Under the pieces are notes generated by a model. The model saw only the letters and a list, made by a program, of their open reading frames with translations, searched no databases and was not told the origin of the DNA. A stretch of DNA of 64,000 nucleotides from Labilibaculum sp. (lineage in GTDB: Bacteria > Bacteroidota > Bacteroidia > Bacteroidales > Marinifilaceae): positions 124,001 to 188,000 of the forward strand of contig NZ_OY761461.1 in the NCBI RefSeq assembly GCF_963664555.1. Reading direction: 5' to 3'. Below, piece by piece: positions 40,956 through 51,500 of this stretch (its first letter is position 1; each line of letters opens with the position of its first letter). The position numbers and the translations under genes are program-made.

Positions 40956-41255
40956 TTATCCATGAGTACAATTGCTGATACAATCAACAATATTACTTAG
41001 GCTACAGTGTTTCAAATAATAATATGTATTCTTTCCTTCTCTTTTTGAAGAAAGAACACCTTTATCTTTTAAAATTCCCAAATGATGGGAAGTTGTTGAT
41101 TGCTCAATTTTTAATAATTCATGAATTTCAGTCACTGTAAGCTTCTTTCCATCCTCCAGATATCCTAAAATTGCAATTCTCATTGGATGAGCAATTGCTT
41201 TAAGCATGTTAGCCGCTTGCTCTAGCTTTGCAGGTTCTAATTCTTTAATTTTCAT
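40956..41255 (-). CDS. ArsR-family winged-helix regulator
   Basis: 99 aa from the ATG at 41255; a TTG two codons upstream is possible. Winged helix: MLKAIAHPMRIAILGYLEDG, the recognition helix IEQSTTSHHLGILKDKGVL, and wing SSKREGKNTYYYLK. The CxC metal motif of classical ArsR/SmtB sensors (ELCVCDL position) reads ELLKIEQ, so it is absent. Three Cys at the C-terminus (84, 92, 96, with His83 and His98) could form a metal or thiol sensor (inference). It faces the divergent polyprenyl synthase gene. A 7-2-7 AT-rich inverted repeat covers its promoter. Confidence 0.88.
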   Translation of the reverse strand: MKIKELEPAKLEQAANMLKAIAHPMRIAILGYLEDGKKLTVTEIHELLKIEQSTTSHHLGILKDKGVLSSKREGKNTYYYLKHCSLSNIVDCISNCTHG

Positions 41256-41287
41256 ACACAACTATTATTCACGTAAAGTATCAAATG

Positions 41288-41305
41288 CAAATATATAAAT
41301 ATATT
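41288..41305 (-). promoter_or_regulatory. -7 box and overlapping inverted repeat of the ArsR-family gene
   Basis: Minus strand TATATTTG (41295-41288) matches TAnnTTTG. An inverted repeat AATATAT-AA-ATATATT (41290-41305) overlaps it, a plausible autoregulatory site. In such AT-rich DNA it could be chance. Confidence 0.4.
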
Positions 41306-41458
41306 CTCGAATAGGCTATATTATACATATTGAAATAGTTAAATTTCTTGTTTTGTATATAATTTAGTTAAAGTCTTAATAAATACTAGAGTTTGAAATC
41401 CGATAATTTGAATTATGAACGGTTTTATGAGAAAGATAAATTATTAACTTTGGTTGCT

Positions 41459-42445
41459 ATGAATTTGAGAAAAACCAGTATTAACGATATTAAAGCTCCT
41501 GTCAAGAACGAAATGGAGAAATTTGAGTCTTTTTTTAAGGATTCAATGAAAACAAAAATACGTTTACTTGACATGATTAACAGATATGTTATCAAACGAA
41601 AAGGCAAAGAAATAAGACCTATTCTTGTCTTTCTGAGCGCAAAACTTACCGGCGAAATTAACAATTCTACTTATACTGCCGCAGCACTTACCCAACTACT
41701 GCACACTGCTACTTTAATTCATGATGATGTGGTTGATGAAGCTTACGAAAGAAGAGGCTTTTTCTCAATTAATGCTTTATGGAAAACCAAAGCTGCCGTA
41801 TTAGTTGGAGATTTTCTTCTGTCAAAAGGCCTTCTTATTGCTCTTGACAATAATGAATTTGGACAGCTAAAGGTTATTTCCGAAGCTGTAAGGGAAATGA
41901 GTGAAGGGGAATTACTTCAATTGGAAAAATCAAGAAAATTAAACATCACGGAAGATATCTATTTTGATATCATCTATAAAAAAACGGCAAGTTTGATGGC
42001 AACCTGCACTCTTCTTGGTGCTATTTCAGCTAAAGCAAATGATGCTGATCAGCAAAAGCTTAAAAAATTCGGTGAATACCTCGGAATTGCTTTTCAAATG
42101 AAAGATGACTTATTTGATTACGAGAAACAAGGAAGTATTGGAAAACCAACTGGCAATGATATTAAAGAAAAAAAATTAACTCTTCCTTTGATCTATGTTT
42201 TAAGGGGAGTTTCTGAAAAGGAACGCCGATGGGCTCTAAAGATAATTCGCAAACACAATAAAAACACTGAAAAAGTAAACGAATTAATCTCTTTCGTTAA
42301 AGAAAAAGGAGGTATTAAATACACCGGAGATAAAATGATTGAATACAAACAAAAAGCCTTGGATATTTTAAATGAGTTTCCTTCATCAGAAGCAAAAGAA
42401 GCCTTACTCAACTTAGTGGATTACACAATTAACAGAAATGTTTAA
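41459..42445 (+). CDS. Polyprenyl synthetase (long-chain, octaprenyl-type)
   Basis: 328-aa trans-prenyltransferase from the ATG at 41459. A TTG at 41393 would add 22 residues unlike the family; IKAPVKNEMEKFESFFKDSM is the usual beginning. First Asp-rich motif LIHDDVVDEAYERRG, second QMKDDLFDYEKQG, and GKEIRPILVFLSAKL upstream. It resembles octaprenyl/heptaprenyl diphosphate synthases that make the menaquinone side chain, thereby complementing the shorter-chain enzyme at 5.1-6.0 kb (inference). It ends 2 bp before the stop of the converging PAS kinase gene, with no room for a terminator. Confidence 0.9.
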   Translation: MNLRKTSINDIKAPVKNEMEKFESFFKDSMKTKIRLLDMINRYVIKRKGKEIRPILVFLSAKLTGEINNSTYTAAALTQLLHTATLIHDDVVDEAYERRGFFSINALWKTKAAVLVGDFLLSKGLLIALDNNEFGQLKVISEAVREMSEGELLQLEKSRKLNITEDIYFDIIYKKTASLMATCTLLGAISAKANDADQQKLKKFGEYLGIAFQMKDDLFDYEKQGSIGKPTGNDIKEKKLTLPLIYVLRGVSEKERRWALKIIRKHNKNTEKVNELISFVKEKGGIKYTGDKMIEYKQKALDILNEFPSSEAKEALLNLVDYTINRNV

Positions 42446-42447
42446 TT

Positions 42448-44358
42448 TTACTTACTTATTGGCAGGTGAACGGTAAAAACACTCCCTTTTCCTGGTGTAC
42501 TTTCAAGCGATATTGAACCATTATTCATAGTAACAAACTCATGACAAAGTATTAAACCTAAACCTGTTCCAGATTCTTCACAGGTTCCTACCCTTGTATA
42601 ATTTGTATCAATCCGAAACAATCTTTTCTGATTTTCTTCACTAATTCCTATTCCGTTATCTTCAATAGAAATAATTGATTTGGAATTGTTTTGTGCAATT
42701 CGGATTTGAATATTTCCACCCGGCCGGGTAAATTTTATGGCATTTGAGTACAAATTTCTAATAACCGTATCCAACATGTACTCATCGGCGAAAGCCATAG
42801 TGTGTGCTCCTTTAATTACCCTTACAAATATATTTTTCCGATCTGCTTTGGTTTGATGGAGCTGAACATTTAACTCTATCAATTTTGATAAATCAATTTG
42901 TTTGGGGGAATGTTTTATTTTTCCCATTTGGGATCTGGCCCACTCGAGGAGGTTATTCAATAAATTATACTCCAGATTAGCTGCTGAATGAATAATTGAA
43001 GAAGCTTCAAAGATTTGATCCTTTGACATTTCCCTGCAATTTTGGTGCAGATTTTTAGCTATTGGCAGCAAGGCATTAAATGGATTTTTTAAATCATGTG
43101 CGATAATTGAGAAGAATTTATCCTTTGTTTTAAGAGCTTCATTTAAAGCCTCCTCAATTCTTTTTCTCGCAGTTATATCACGGGCAATTGCCATTAATGT
43201 TTCGCACTCTCCTGTCCTATTAAATTCGGGAATTAATTGCCATTCAAAATGAAGAACCTTACCTTCAACAACAATGCTAAAATCAACACAATGCTGCTTC
43301 TTTGTTTTAAAAGCAATATCTATTTCCTGTTCCCAAAACTCACACTTGTCTTTTGGAAATCCCATTTCCTGATGAGTTTTTCCAATAAATTTCTCTGGTT
43401 TGATTTTTAATATTTGTAAGGAAGCCGAATTCACAAATATATGTTTGTGATTCACATCAAACCGCATGATCAAGTCTGTGGCATTCTCCACTAAAGTTCG
43501 GAAACGCTCTTCACTTTCCTGCAACTTATTTTCTGCTGTTTTCCTTTTTTCAATATTTCTGATGGCTACAAAATAAATCTTTGTATTCGAAAAACGAATG
43601 AGATTTGCACTTACTTCAACTGAAATTCTTTTGCCGGATTTACTAATTAAACTCGTCTCAAATAACCCAAAACCACTTGATTCTATCTCCTTTATCCGAA
43701 GATCAAAATCCATCGAACGACTGGCGTCATCAATATTATTGACATTTAATTGACTCAATTCCTCTTCGGAATACTCCAATAAATCACTTAAACGCGTGCT
43801 AAATTCAATTAATCTTCCTTTTTCATCATGAACAAGAAAAGCATCGCCTGCGAATTCAAAAATGTTTTTGTAAAATTCTTCTCTTTGTCCAATTTGATCT
43901 ACCAGATGATAGTAACTTGAAATGTCATTGCTTCGAACAATAACTCTTTCAACATTACCTTTTTCATTTAAAATCGGTGAAAGATATTTTTCTTCAAATC
44001 GGATCTTATTATTCTCCAAATTCGACTTTAAAAAACTATTTGGCTCCCTGCTTTCAAGAACCTGAGGAACAACACATTCCTCACAAGGTTTATCTAATCC
44101 ATAAAAAACACTGTAGCATTTTGTACCAATTAATTCAGATCGTTTTAAATCTGTTCCCATCAGCCTTTTTGCATTCACCTCAATTAAAGTGAAATTTGTA
44201 TCAATTACCGAAACTGCATCTTTACCACTACTTACAGATTTGGATTGATCGTATTCTTCTACAAGATATTCTTGAGGAATTAGCTCGCGCAATCTTTCAA
44301 CTTCATTTTCCAGCTCTTGAACTCTATTCTTCAACGGATCAGGGGATTCATTGTACAT
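42448..44358 (-). CDS. Soluble multi-PAS histidine kinase
   Basis: 636 aa, ATG at 44358. An N-terminal coiled coil (10-35) is followed by three PAS domains. PAS1 (about 45-150) carries CYSVFYGLDKPCEECV, a Cys cluster typical of some PAS_4/PAS_9 sensors. PAS2 is about 160-275 and PAS3 about 285-405 (ENATDLIMRFDVNHKHIFVN). HisKA has FSIIAHDLKNPFNALLP, and HATPase has NLYSNAIKFTRPGG, IEDNGIGIS and GTGLGLILCHEF. No TM segment is visible, so it senses in the cytosol. Orphan: no response regulator nearby. Confidence 0.9.
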   Translation of the reverse strand: MYNESPDPLKNRVQELENEVERLRELIPQEYLVEEYDQSKSVSSGKDAVSVIDTNFTLIEVNAKRLMGTDLKRSELIGTKCYSVFYGLDKPCEECVVPQVLESREPNSFLKSNLENNKIRFEEKYLSPILNEKGNVERVIVRSNDISSYYHLVDQIGQREEFYKNIFEFAGDAFLVHDEKGRLIEFSTRLSDLLEYSEEELSQLNVNNIDDASRSMDFDLRIKEIESSGFGLFETSLISKSGKRISVEVSANLIRFSNTKIYFVAIRNIEKRKTAENKLQESEERFRTLVENATDLIMRFDVNHKHIFVNSASLQILKIKPEKFIGKTHQEMGFPKDKCEFWEQEIDIAFKTKKQHCVDFSIVVEGKVLHFEWQLIPEFNRTGECETLMAIARDITARKRIEEALNEALKTKDKFFSIIAHDLKNPFNALLPIAKNLHQNCREMSKDQIFEASSIIHSAANLEYNLLNNLLEWARSQMGKIKHSPKQIDLSKLIELNVQLHQTKADRKNIFVRVIKGAHTMAFADEYMLDTVIRNLYSNAIKFTRPGGNIQIRIAQNNSKSIISIEDNGIGISEENQKRLFRIDTNYTRVGTCEESGTGLGLILCHEFVTMNNGSISLESTPGKGSVFTVHLPISK

Positions 44359-44414
44359 GAACAAATAAACAATTAAAAGGTGATGTTAAATAAATATATT
44401 GCAAGTAAATAAAA

Positions 44415-44437
44415 AAAGTCGGAAATAATCCGACTTT
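44415..44437 (-). terminator. Terminator of deoC
   Basis: 9-bp stem AAAGTCGGA / TCCGACTTT with loop AATAA, U-rich exit on the minus strand, 22 bp past the stop. Confidence 0.85.
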
Positions 44438-44458
44438 CAAGTTATTAAATTAAATATT

Positions 44459-45358
44459 TTAAAAATACTTTATTTCTTTTAGCTCACCGGTTTCCAGTTT
44501 ATGAATCTCTGTTAATAACGCATTTGCCAAACTAGATGCTCCTATTCTTGACCATTTGTTATTCAACCATTCCTCACCTAAATTATTTTTTGAAATCGCA
44601 TAAAATTCAATGGCATCTTTAGCTGCAGATATTCCTCCTGCGGGTTTAAAACCAACCATCCGACCTCTTTTTTTGTAATAATCAGTAATAGCCTGCGTCA
44701 TAACATAGGCCGCCTCAAGAGTTGCGTTCACTGCCACCTTACCGGTGGAAGTTTTAATAAAATCAGCACCGGCTTCCATTGCAATAATAGATGCAGTACG
44801 AATATTTTCTGCCGTTTTAAGTTCACCTGTTTCCAGGATAACTTTTAAATGTGCCTTACCACAAGCCTCTTTCTGAATAGCAATTTCATCAAACACGGTT
44901 TGATAATGTCCTTCTAAAAAAGCTCCAATCGATATCACAATATCAATATCATCAGCTCCCTTTTCAACAGCCATTTTACATTCCAATGCTTTAACTTCAA
45001 TATATGATTGAGAAGATGGGAAAACACCTGCTACAGAAGCTATTCTAACGCCCTCAGCTTTTAAGTTTTCATTCAATGTAGGCACTTGGTATGGATATAC
45101 ACAAATAGCAGCCACATTTGGCATGTCAAAATCATTCTGGAAGTTATTTACATTGTCAGCAAAACTTTTAGCCTTTGCGTGCGTGTCTGTAGAGTTCAGT
45201 GTCGTTAAATCTATAAAAGAAAAATTCTTCTTTAGATTTTCAATTGTGTACAAAGCTTCAAAGTCTCTGTCCAAAATTGATTTGACATTTGCTTTTACTT
45301 CTGCATCGCTAACCTTAAGATCATATGATTTTAAGATTTCTAAAATGTCTTTCTCCAT
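44459..45358 (-). CDS. deoC: Deoxyribose-phosphate aldolase
   Basis: 299-aa class I aldolase splitting 2-deoxyribose 5-phosphate to glyceraldehyde 3-phosphate and acetaldehyde. The Schiff-base Lys lies in GADFIKTSTGK, the helper Lys in GFKPAGGISA, and the Asp in KGADDIDIVI. Longer than E. coli DeoC (259 aa) by an N-terminal helix, as usual in this phylum. A -7 box lies about 100 nt upstream. It marks the left edge of the accessory region. Confidence 0.95.
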   Translation of the reverse strand: MEKDILEILKSYDLKVSDAEVKANVKSILDRDFEALYTIENLKKNFSFIDLTTLNSTDTHAKAKSFADNVNNFQNDFDMPNVAAICVYPYQVPTLNENLKAEGVRIASVAGVFPSSQSYIEVKALECKMAVEKGADDIDIVISIGAFLEGHYQTVFDEIAIQKEACGKAHLKVILETGELKTAENIRTASIIAMEAGADFIKTSTGKVAVNATLEAAYVMTQAITDYYKKRGRMVGFKPAGGISAAKDAIEFYAISKNNLGEEWLNNKWSRIGASSLANALLTEIHKLETGELKEIKYF

Positions 45359-45459
45359 AATGTATGTAAATAATTAGTACCCAGTTGCGAATCTTTATTC
45401 GCTGATTTTTCCATCAATTATCTAAACTTCTAAAAGTCAGAATATTGTCTTTGAGAGCA

Positions 45460-45467
45460 CAAAATTA
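45460..45467 (-). promoter_or_regulatory. -7 box upstream of deoC
   Basis: Minus strand TAATTTTG matches TAnnTTTG, 101 nt before the deoC ATG and just after the terminator of the giant adhesin gene. That arrangement suggests deoC has its own promoter. Confidence 0.4.
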
Positions 45468-45537
45468 AGATATTTTTTACTCATCCCCTATTTCTACTAT
45501 GTTAATTTATTAGAACTTAACCAGCCTAAACAAAAAA

Positions 45538-45568
45538 AGCCAAAGTCATTATTGTGATGACTTTGGCT
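45538..45568 (-). terminator. Terminator of the giant adhesin gene
   Basis: 12-bp stem AGCCAAAGTCAT / ATGACTTTGGCT, loop TATTGTG, followed on the minus strand by U7. Its stem base GCCAAAGT / ACTTTGGC is identical to that of the terminator at 55333-55361 on the other side of the island. Confidence 0.85.
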
Positions 45569-45592
45569 AACTGCTATAAAAGATGTACTTCT

Positions 45593-48500
45593 TTATTGCT
45601 TAACAATCTTGTAGCTTTTTCGGTATCCTTCCGATTCAATAAGCAAAAAATAAGCGCCGCTTCGTAATTGCTCAACTGATTTAATAATCCTTACTTCTCC
45701 ACCTATATTTTTATGCTCTTCCTTAAATATCAAGCTTCCTGTCATGCTGAACAATGAAATTGTAGTCTCATCATTTCTAAAATCAGATAGATCGATATGC
45801 AATTCATGAACAACAGGATTTGGATAGATATGAACGATTGGCGCTGTTAAAACATCTTCGATTCCAGTAACTGTCTCAACTATAATTTTAAATTCTTGCC
45901 TGGCAAGATATTCATTATCCCAAGCTTCTAAAATCACATTAAAAGTACCCGCTTCGGTTGGTAAACCGTATAAGGTTGCAGTTCCATCTCCATTGTCATC
46001 TAAATTTAACCAACTTGGCTTTTCAAAGGCTGTTACAACACATCCTTCAGCATCAACATCCTGATATTCTATCATATAAACATAACTTTCATTCAATACT
46101 GCATCAACAAAAGGTTCTGATATAAATCTCGGAGCTTCATTTTTATTCTCAATATTAATGGTAAACCTATCGTTATAACTTAATCCGCCTTGATCAGTAA
46201 CTGTTACTTTTAATGAATAGCTAATATAATCTTCATAATTAAATATCTCTTTCGAAACAATCCTGTCTCCATCCAATTCGAAATACTCATTCTCTGCCAG
46301 ATTAAATGTGAATGTCTCATCAATATCAGCGTCGCTAGCAGTTAATATTCCCACTTCAGTTCCAATGGCAGAATTTTCGGCAATTGTAGTATTTGACAAT
46401 TGAATGGCTGTTGGGGCATTTTCGTTACTATCATTGATATTAATTATTACTATTTCTTCAGAACTGGTATGTGTTCCATCGCTTACAGTAACTGTTAACG
46501 AGTAACTTGTTGTTGTCTCGTAATCCAGATTCGTGTTATCTGTTACCGTAATTTCTCCGGTAGTTGAATTAACAGCAAAAATGCCGTCAGTATTGCCTGC
46601 TGTGATTGTCCAGCTGCTAAATGTTGTTGCGGTTGCATCTGAATCAGTGGCCAAAACTGTTCCTACGGATGTTGTATTTGAAGCATCTTCATCAATATAG
46701 AATGTTTGTGAAGCTGTCACTATCGGAGCTACGTCATTGACATCTGTGATATTGATTGTTATCGTCTCTGCTGCTGAAGTGTTTATTCCATCGGAAACTG
46801 TTACAGTGTATGTGTATGAGGTTGTTGTTTCATAATCTATACCTGAGTTATCGGTTACGGTGATGGCACCACTTGATGCATTGATCTCAAAAATGGATGC
46901 GCCGGTTCCTCCTGTTTCTGTCCAGGCTGAGAAAGATGTTCCTGCATCTCCGTCTGTCGCAAGTACTGTTCCTACGGCTCCTGAGTCTGCGGTATTTTCT
47001 GCAATACTAAAACTCTGGGTGGCTGTTACAACTGGAGTGACATCATTGACATCTGTGATATTGATTGTTATCGTCTCTGCTGTTGAAGTGTTTATTCCAT
47101 CGGAAACAGTAACGGTGTATGTGTATGATGTTGTTGTTTCATAATCTATACCTGAGTTATCGGTTACGGTGATGGCACCACTTGATGCATTGATCTCAAA
47201 AATGGAGGCGCCGGTTCCTCCTGTTTCTGTCCAGGCTGAGAAAGATGTTCCTGCATCTCCGTCTGTCGCAAGTACTGTTCCTACGGCTCCTGAGTTTGCG
47301 GTATTTTCAGCAATACTAAAACTCTGGGTGGCTGTTACAACTGGAGTGACATCATTGACATCTGTGATATTAATGGTTATCGTCTCGGATACTGAAGTGT
47401 TGGTTCCGTCAGAAACAGTAACAGTGTATGTATATGAAGTTGTTGTTTCATAATCTATACCTGAGTTATCGGTTACGGTGATGGCACCACTTGATGCATT
47501 GATCTCAAAAATGGAGGCGCCGGTTCCTCCTGTTTCTGTCCAGGCTGAGAAAGATGTTCCTGCATCTCCGTCTGTCGCAAGTACTGTTCCTACGGCTCCT
47601 GAGTTTGCGGTATTTTCAGCAATACTAAAACTCTGGGTGGCTGTAATAACAGGAGTAATATCATTGACATCGGTAATTGTAACTGTAATTGTTTGATCAT
47701 CTGTTGCTCCACCATCTCCTGTAACTCTAACAATAACTTCATATGAATTGTTGCCACCTGCATCTTGTGCAGATTCGTAATCCGGTGCAGACAATAAAGT
47801 TAAAACTCCTGAAGTTGGGTGAATATTAAATTTGGCTTGATCAGCTCCTCCTACTAATGAGTACGAAGGAACTGCTACTCCCTCATTTACTGATGTTACC
47901 GCAGCTATTGAAGTGCTGTTTTCTGGAATTGAAATGCCGGCTGTTGCTCCTCCGCCATTTGAAGTAATAGTTATCCCTGTTACGTTATCAACCGAAACAG
48001 TGATCGTCTGAGTACTGGAATTTAATCCATCAGAAACAGATACCTGAACTATATAATCATTATCAGCATTTATATCTAATGGAGTTTCATAATCTGGAGC
48101 AGAGGTGAAAGCTAACGCTCCTGTTGATGAATTAATAGTAAATAGAGCTTGATCAGCTCCTCCAATTTTATTAAATGTAAAAGTTGTTCCGACATCTCCA
48201 TCTGTTGCTGTTAAAGTAATAACATCTGTAGTATTCTCATCAATATTTATTGTAGATGCTGATGTAAATACTGGAATCTCATCATTAATATCGTTCACAT
48301 CAACTGTTACAGTTTCTGTTACTGAAGTGTTAACTCCATCTGAAACTGTGATGCTCAAGCTGTAACTTGTGATTGATTCGTAATCCAGTTCATTCGCATC
48401 ATTAACTGTAATTTCACCCGTCGATGAGTTGATTGCAAATACGCCGTTTGTATTACCTGCTGTGATTGTCCAGCTGCTAAAAACTGTTGCTGTTGCATCT

Positions 48501-51500
48501 CCATCGGTAGCCAAAACTGTTCCTACGGATGTTGTATTTGAAGCATCTTCATCAATATTGAATGTTTGTGAAGCTGTCACTATCGGAGCTACATCATTGA
48601 CATCTGTGATATTAATGGTTATCGTCTCGGATGCTGAAGTGTTGGTTCCGTCAGAAACAGTAACAGTGTATGTATATGATGTTGTTGTTTCATAATCTAT
48701 ACCTGAGTTATCGGTTACGGTGATTGCACCGCTTGATGCATTGATCTCAAAAATGGAGGCGCCGGTTCCTCCTGTTTCTGTCCAGGAGCTAAAAATTGTT
48801 GCTGTTACATCTCCATCCGCTGCAAGTACTGTTCCTACGACTCCTGAATTTGCGATATTTTCTGCAATGCTAAAACTCTGAGAGGCTGTTACAACTGGAT
48901 CTACATCATTTATATCTGTGATATTAATGATAATTGTCTCGGATGCTGAAGTGTTTATGCCGTCAGAAACTGTTACAGTGTATGTGTATGAGGTTGTTGT
49001 TTCATAATCTATACCTGAGTTATCGGTTACGGTGATGGCACCGCTTGATGCATTGATCTCAAAGATGGATGCGCCGGTTCCTCCTGTTTCTGTCCAGGAG
49101 CTAAAGGAAGTTCCTGCATCTCCGTCTGTTGCAAGTACTGTTCCTACGGCTCCTGAGTTTGCGATATTTTCTGCAATGCTAAAACTCTGAGAGGCTGTTA
49201 CAACTGGAGTGTTGTCGTTTATTGCATTCACATTAACTGTTACTGTTTCTGCTGCTGAAGTGTTAACTCCATCTGAAACTGTGATGCTCAAGCTGTAACT
49301 TGTGATTGATTCGTAATCCAGTTCATTCGCATCATTAACTGTAATTTCACCCGTCGATGAGTTGATTGCAAATACGCCGTTTGTATTACCTGCTGTGATT
49401 GTCCAGCTGCTAAAAACTGTTGCTGTTGCATCTCCATCGGTAGCCAAAACTGTTCCTACGGATGTTGTATTTGAAGCATCTTCATCAATATTGAATGTTT
49501 GTGAAGCTGTCACTATCGGAGCTACATCATTGACATCTGTGATATTAATGGTTATCGTCTCGGATGCTGAAGTGTTGGTTCCGTCAGAAACAGTAACAGT
49601 GTATGTATATGATGTTGTTGTTTCATAATCTATACCTGAGTTATCGGTTACGGTGATTGCACCGCTTGATGCATTGATCTCAAAAATGGAGGCGCCGGTT
49701 CCTCCTGTTTCTGTCCAGGAGCTAAAAATTGTTGCTGTTACATCTCCATCCGCTGCAAGTACTGTTCCTACGACTCCTGAATTTGCGATATTTTCTGCAA
49801 TGCTAAAACTCTGAGAGGCTGTTACAACTGGATCTACATCATTTATATCTGTGATATTAATGATAATTGTCTCGGATGCTGAAGTGTTTATGCCGTCAGA
49901 AACTGTTACAGTGTATGTGTATGAGGTTGTTGTTTCATAATCTATACCTGAGTTATCGGTTACGGTGATGGCACCGCTTGATGCATTGATCTCAAAGATG
50001 GATGCGCCGGTTCCTCCTGTTTCTGTCCAGGAGCTAAAGGAAGTTCCTGCATCTCCGTCTGTTGCAAGTACTATTCCTACGGCTCCTGAGTTTGCGATAT
50101 TTTCTGCAATGCTAAAACTCTGAGAGGCTGTTACAACTGGAGTATTATCATCATCTGTTAAAGTACAGATAACCTGCTGTGTACCCGATTCAGTGCCATT
50201 TGTCACAGAAGAAATATCAATAATTACAGTTTCATTATCTTCATCCAAATCATCATTCACTCCTGTTATTGTAGCTGTACCTGTAATATTTCCGGTAGTT
50301 ATAGATATAGATGTAGAAGACAAGGAATAATCCGTCCCTGATGTAGTACCAGATTTTAATAAATTTACACTTACAGTCTTATTAAATGTATTTGAAAGGG
50401 TAGCTTTAACAGAAGTACTTCCTGCATTCTCAGAGATTGAAGAAGAAGGATCCAAACTCAAGGTAACTGTTGGTTCAGGCGTAACTGTAAGTGTTGCCGT
50501 ATATGTTGATGTACTATAATCAGTTCCATCACTCACATCAAAAGTAAAAATTGAAGAAGTACCATTTGTATTCAAATATTTTAATTTTCCTGCATCTAAA
50601 TCAGCTTTCGATACTGTTCCATTATTTGATAAAGCTGATTCTGCTCCATTTATTGTTCCACTACCATCAGCATCTACCCATAAAGATCCATTAGCAGGAA
50701 CTGCTGTAATCCTAACATGATCAAGAGGATCACCATCATCATCAGAATAACCAAAATTTGCAGTTACAAACGCATAGGTAGTATTTTCATAAATAGTAGA
50801 TGTGGTAAAACTTGAAGCAGTGGGCTTATCATTAACTGCAGTAATATCAACATTAACTGTTCCTAAAGGAACATTTGTTCCTCCACTACTACCTGTATAG
50901 CCCCCATCATTAGCAGTCAGCGTTAAAGTAGCGGCATCGCTTCCATTAACATTCGAAGCACTTGTATATTTTATATTCGATGACGTATTTAAATAAGTAT
51001 CAATATTAGCTACAGAACCTGTTAAGCTTAGTGTTGCTGTACCTGAACCTCCAATGGTGACTGAACCTCCTGAACCAGCATTAAGAGTTCCTGCTGATGC
51101 CTCAATAGTTAATACAATACTGTTTGATCCTGCATCAACATCACTTAATGTGGCAGCAGAAAGATCAACATTACTGGCAATGTCCTCAGAAACCGTTATA
51201 TCTGTTGGCAAACCTGAAACACTTGGATCATCGTTCACTGCGGTAATATCAAAGCTAACACTTGTCGGGCTGGAATCATCAGTCCCATCATTGGAAATAA
51301 AAGCAATGGTTCCTGCATTCGTGCCACTTAGGTTTGGTGTAGGAGTAAAAGTTGCAGCATCTAAGGCAGTATTAATTGCTGCCAATGTACCTGCAGCTGT
51401 AAAACTTGCATTTCCATTTCCGGTGCCACCAAAAGTAATGCCTGTAGTTCCTATAGTAAGTGTTCCTCCTGTTATTGTGAATGTAACAGTCTGGTCATCT

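Noticed and set aside
46732..50143. Possible CRISPR-like array because of regular repeats
   Set aside because: Periods of 309 and 933 bp, in-frame coding, no short repeat-spacer pattern and no cas genes. These are protein repeats.
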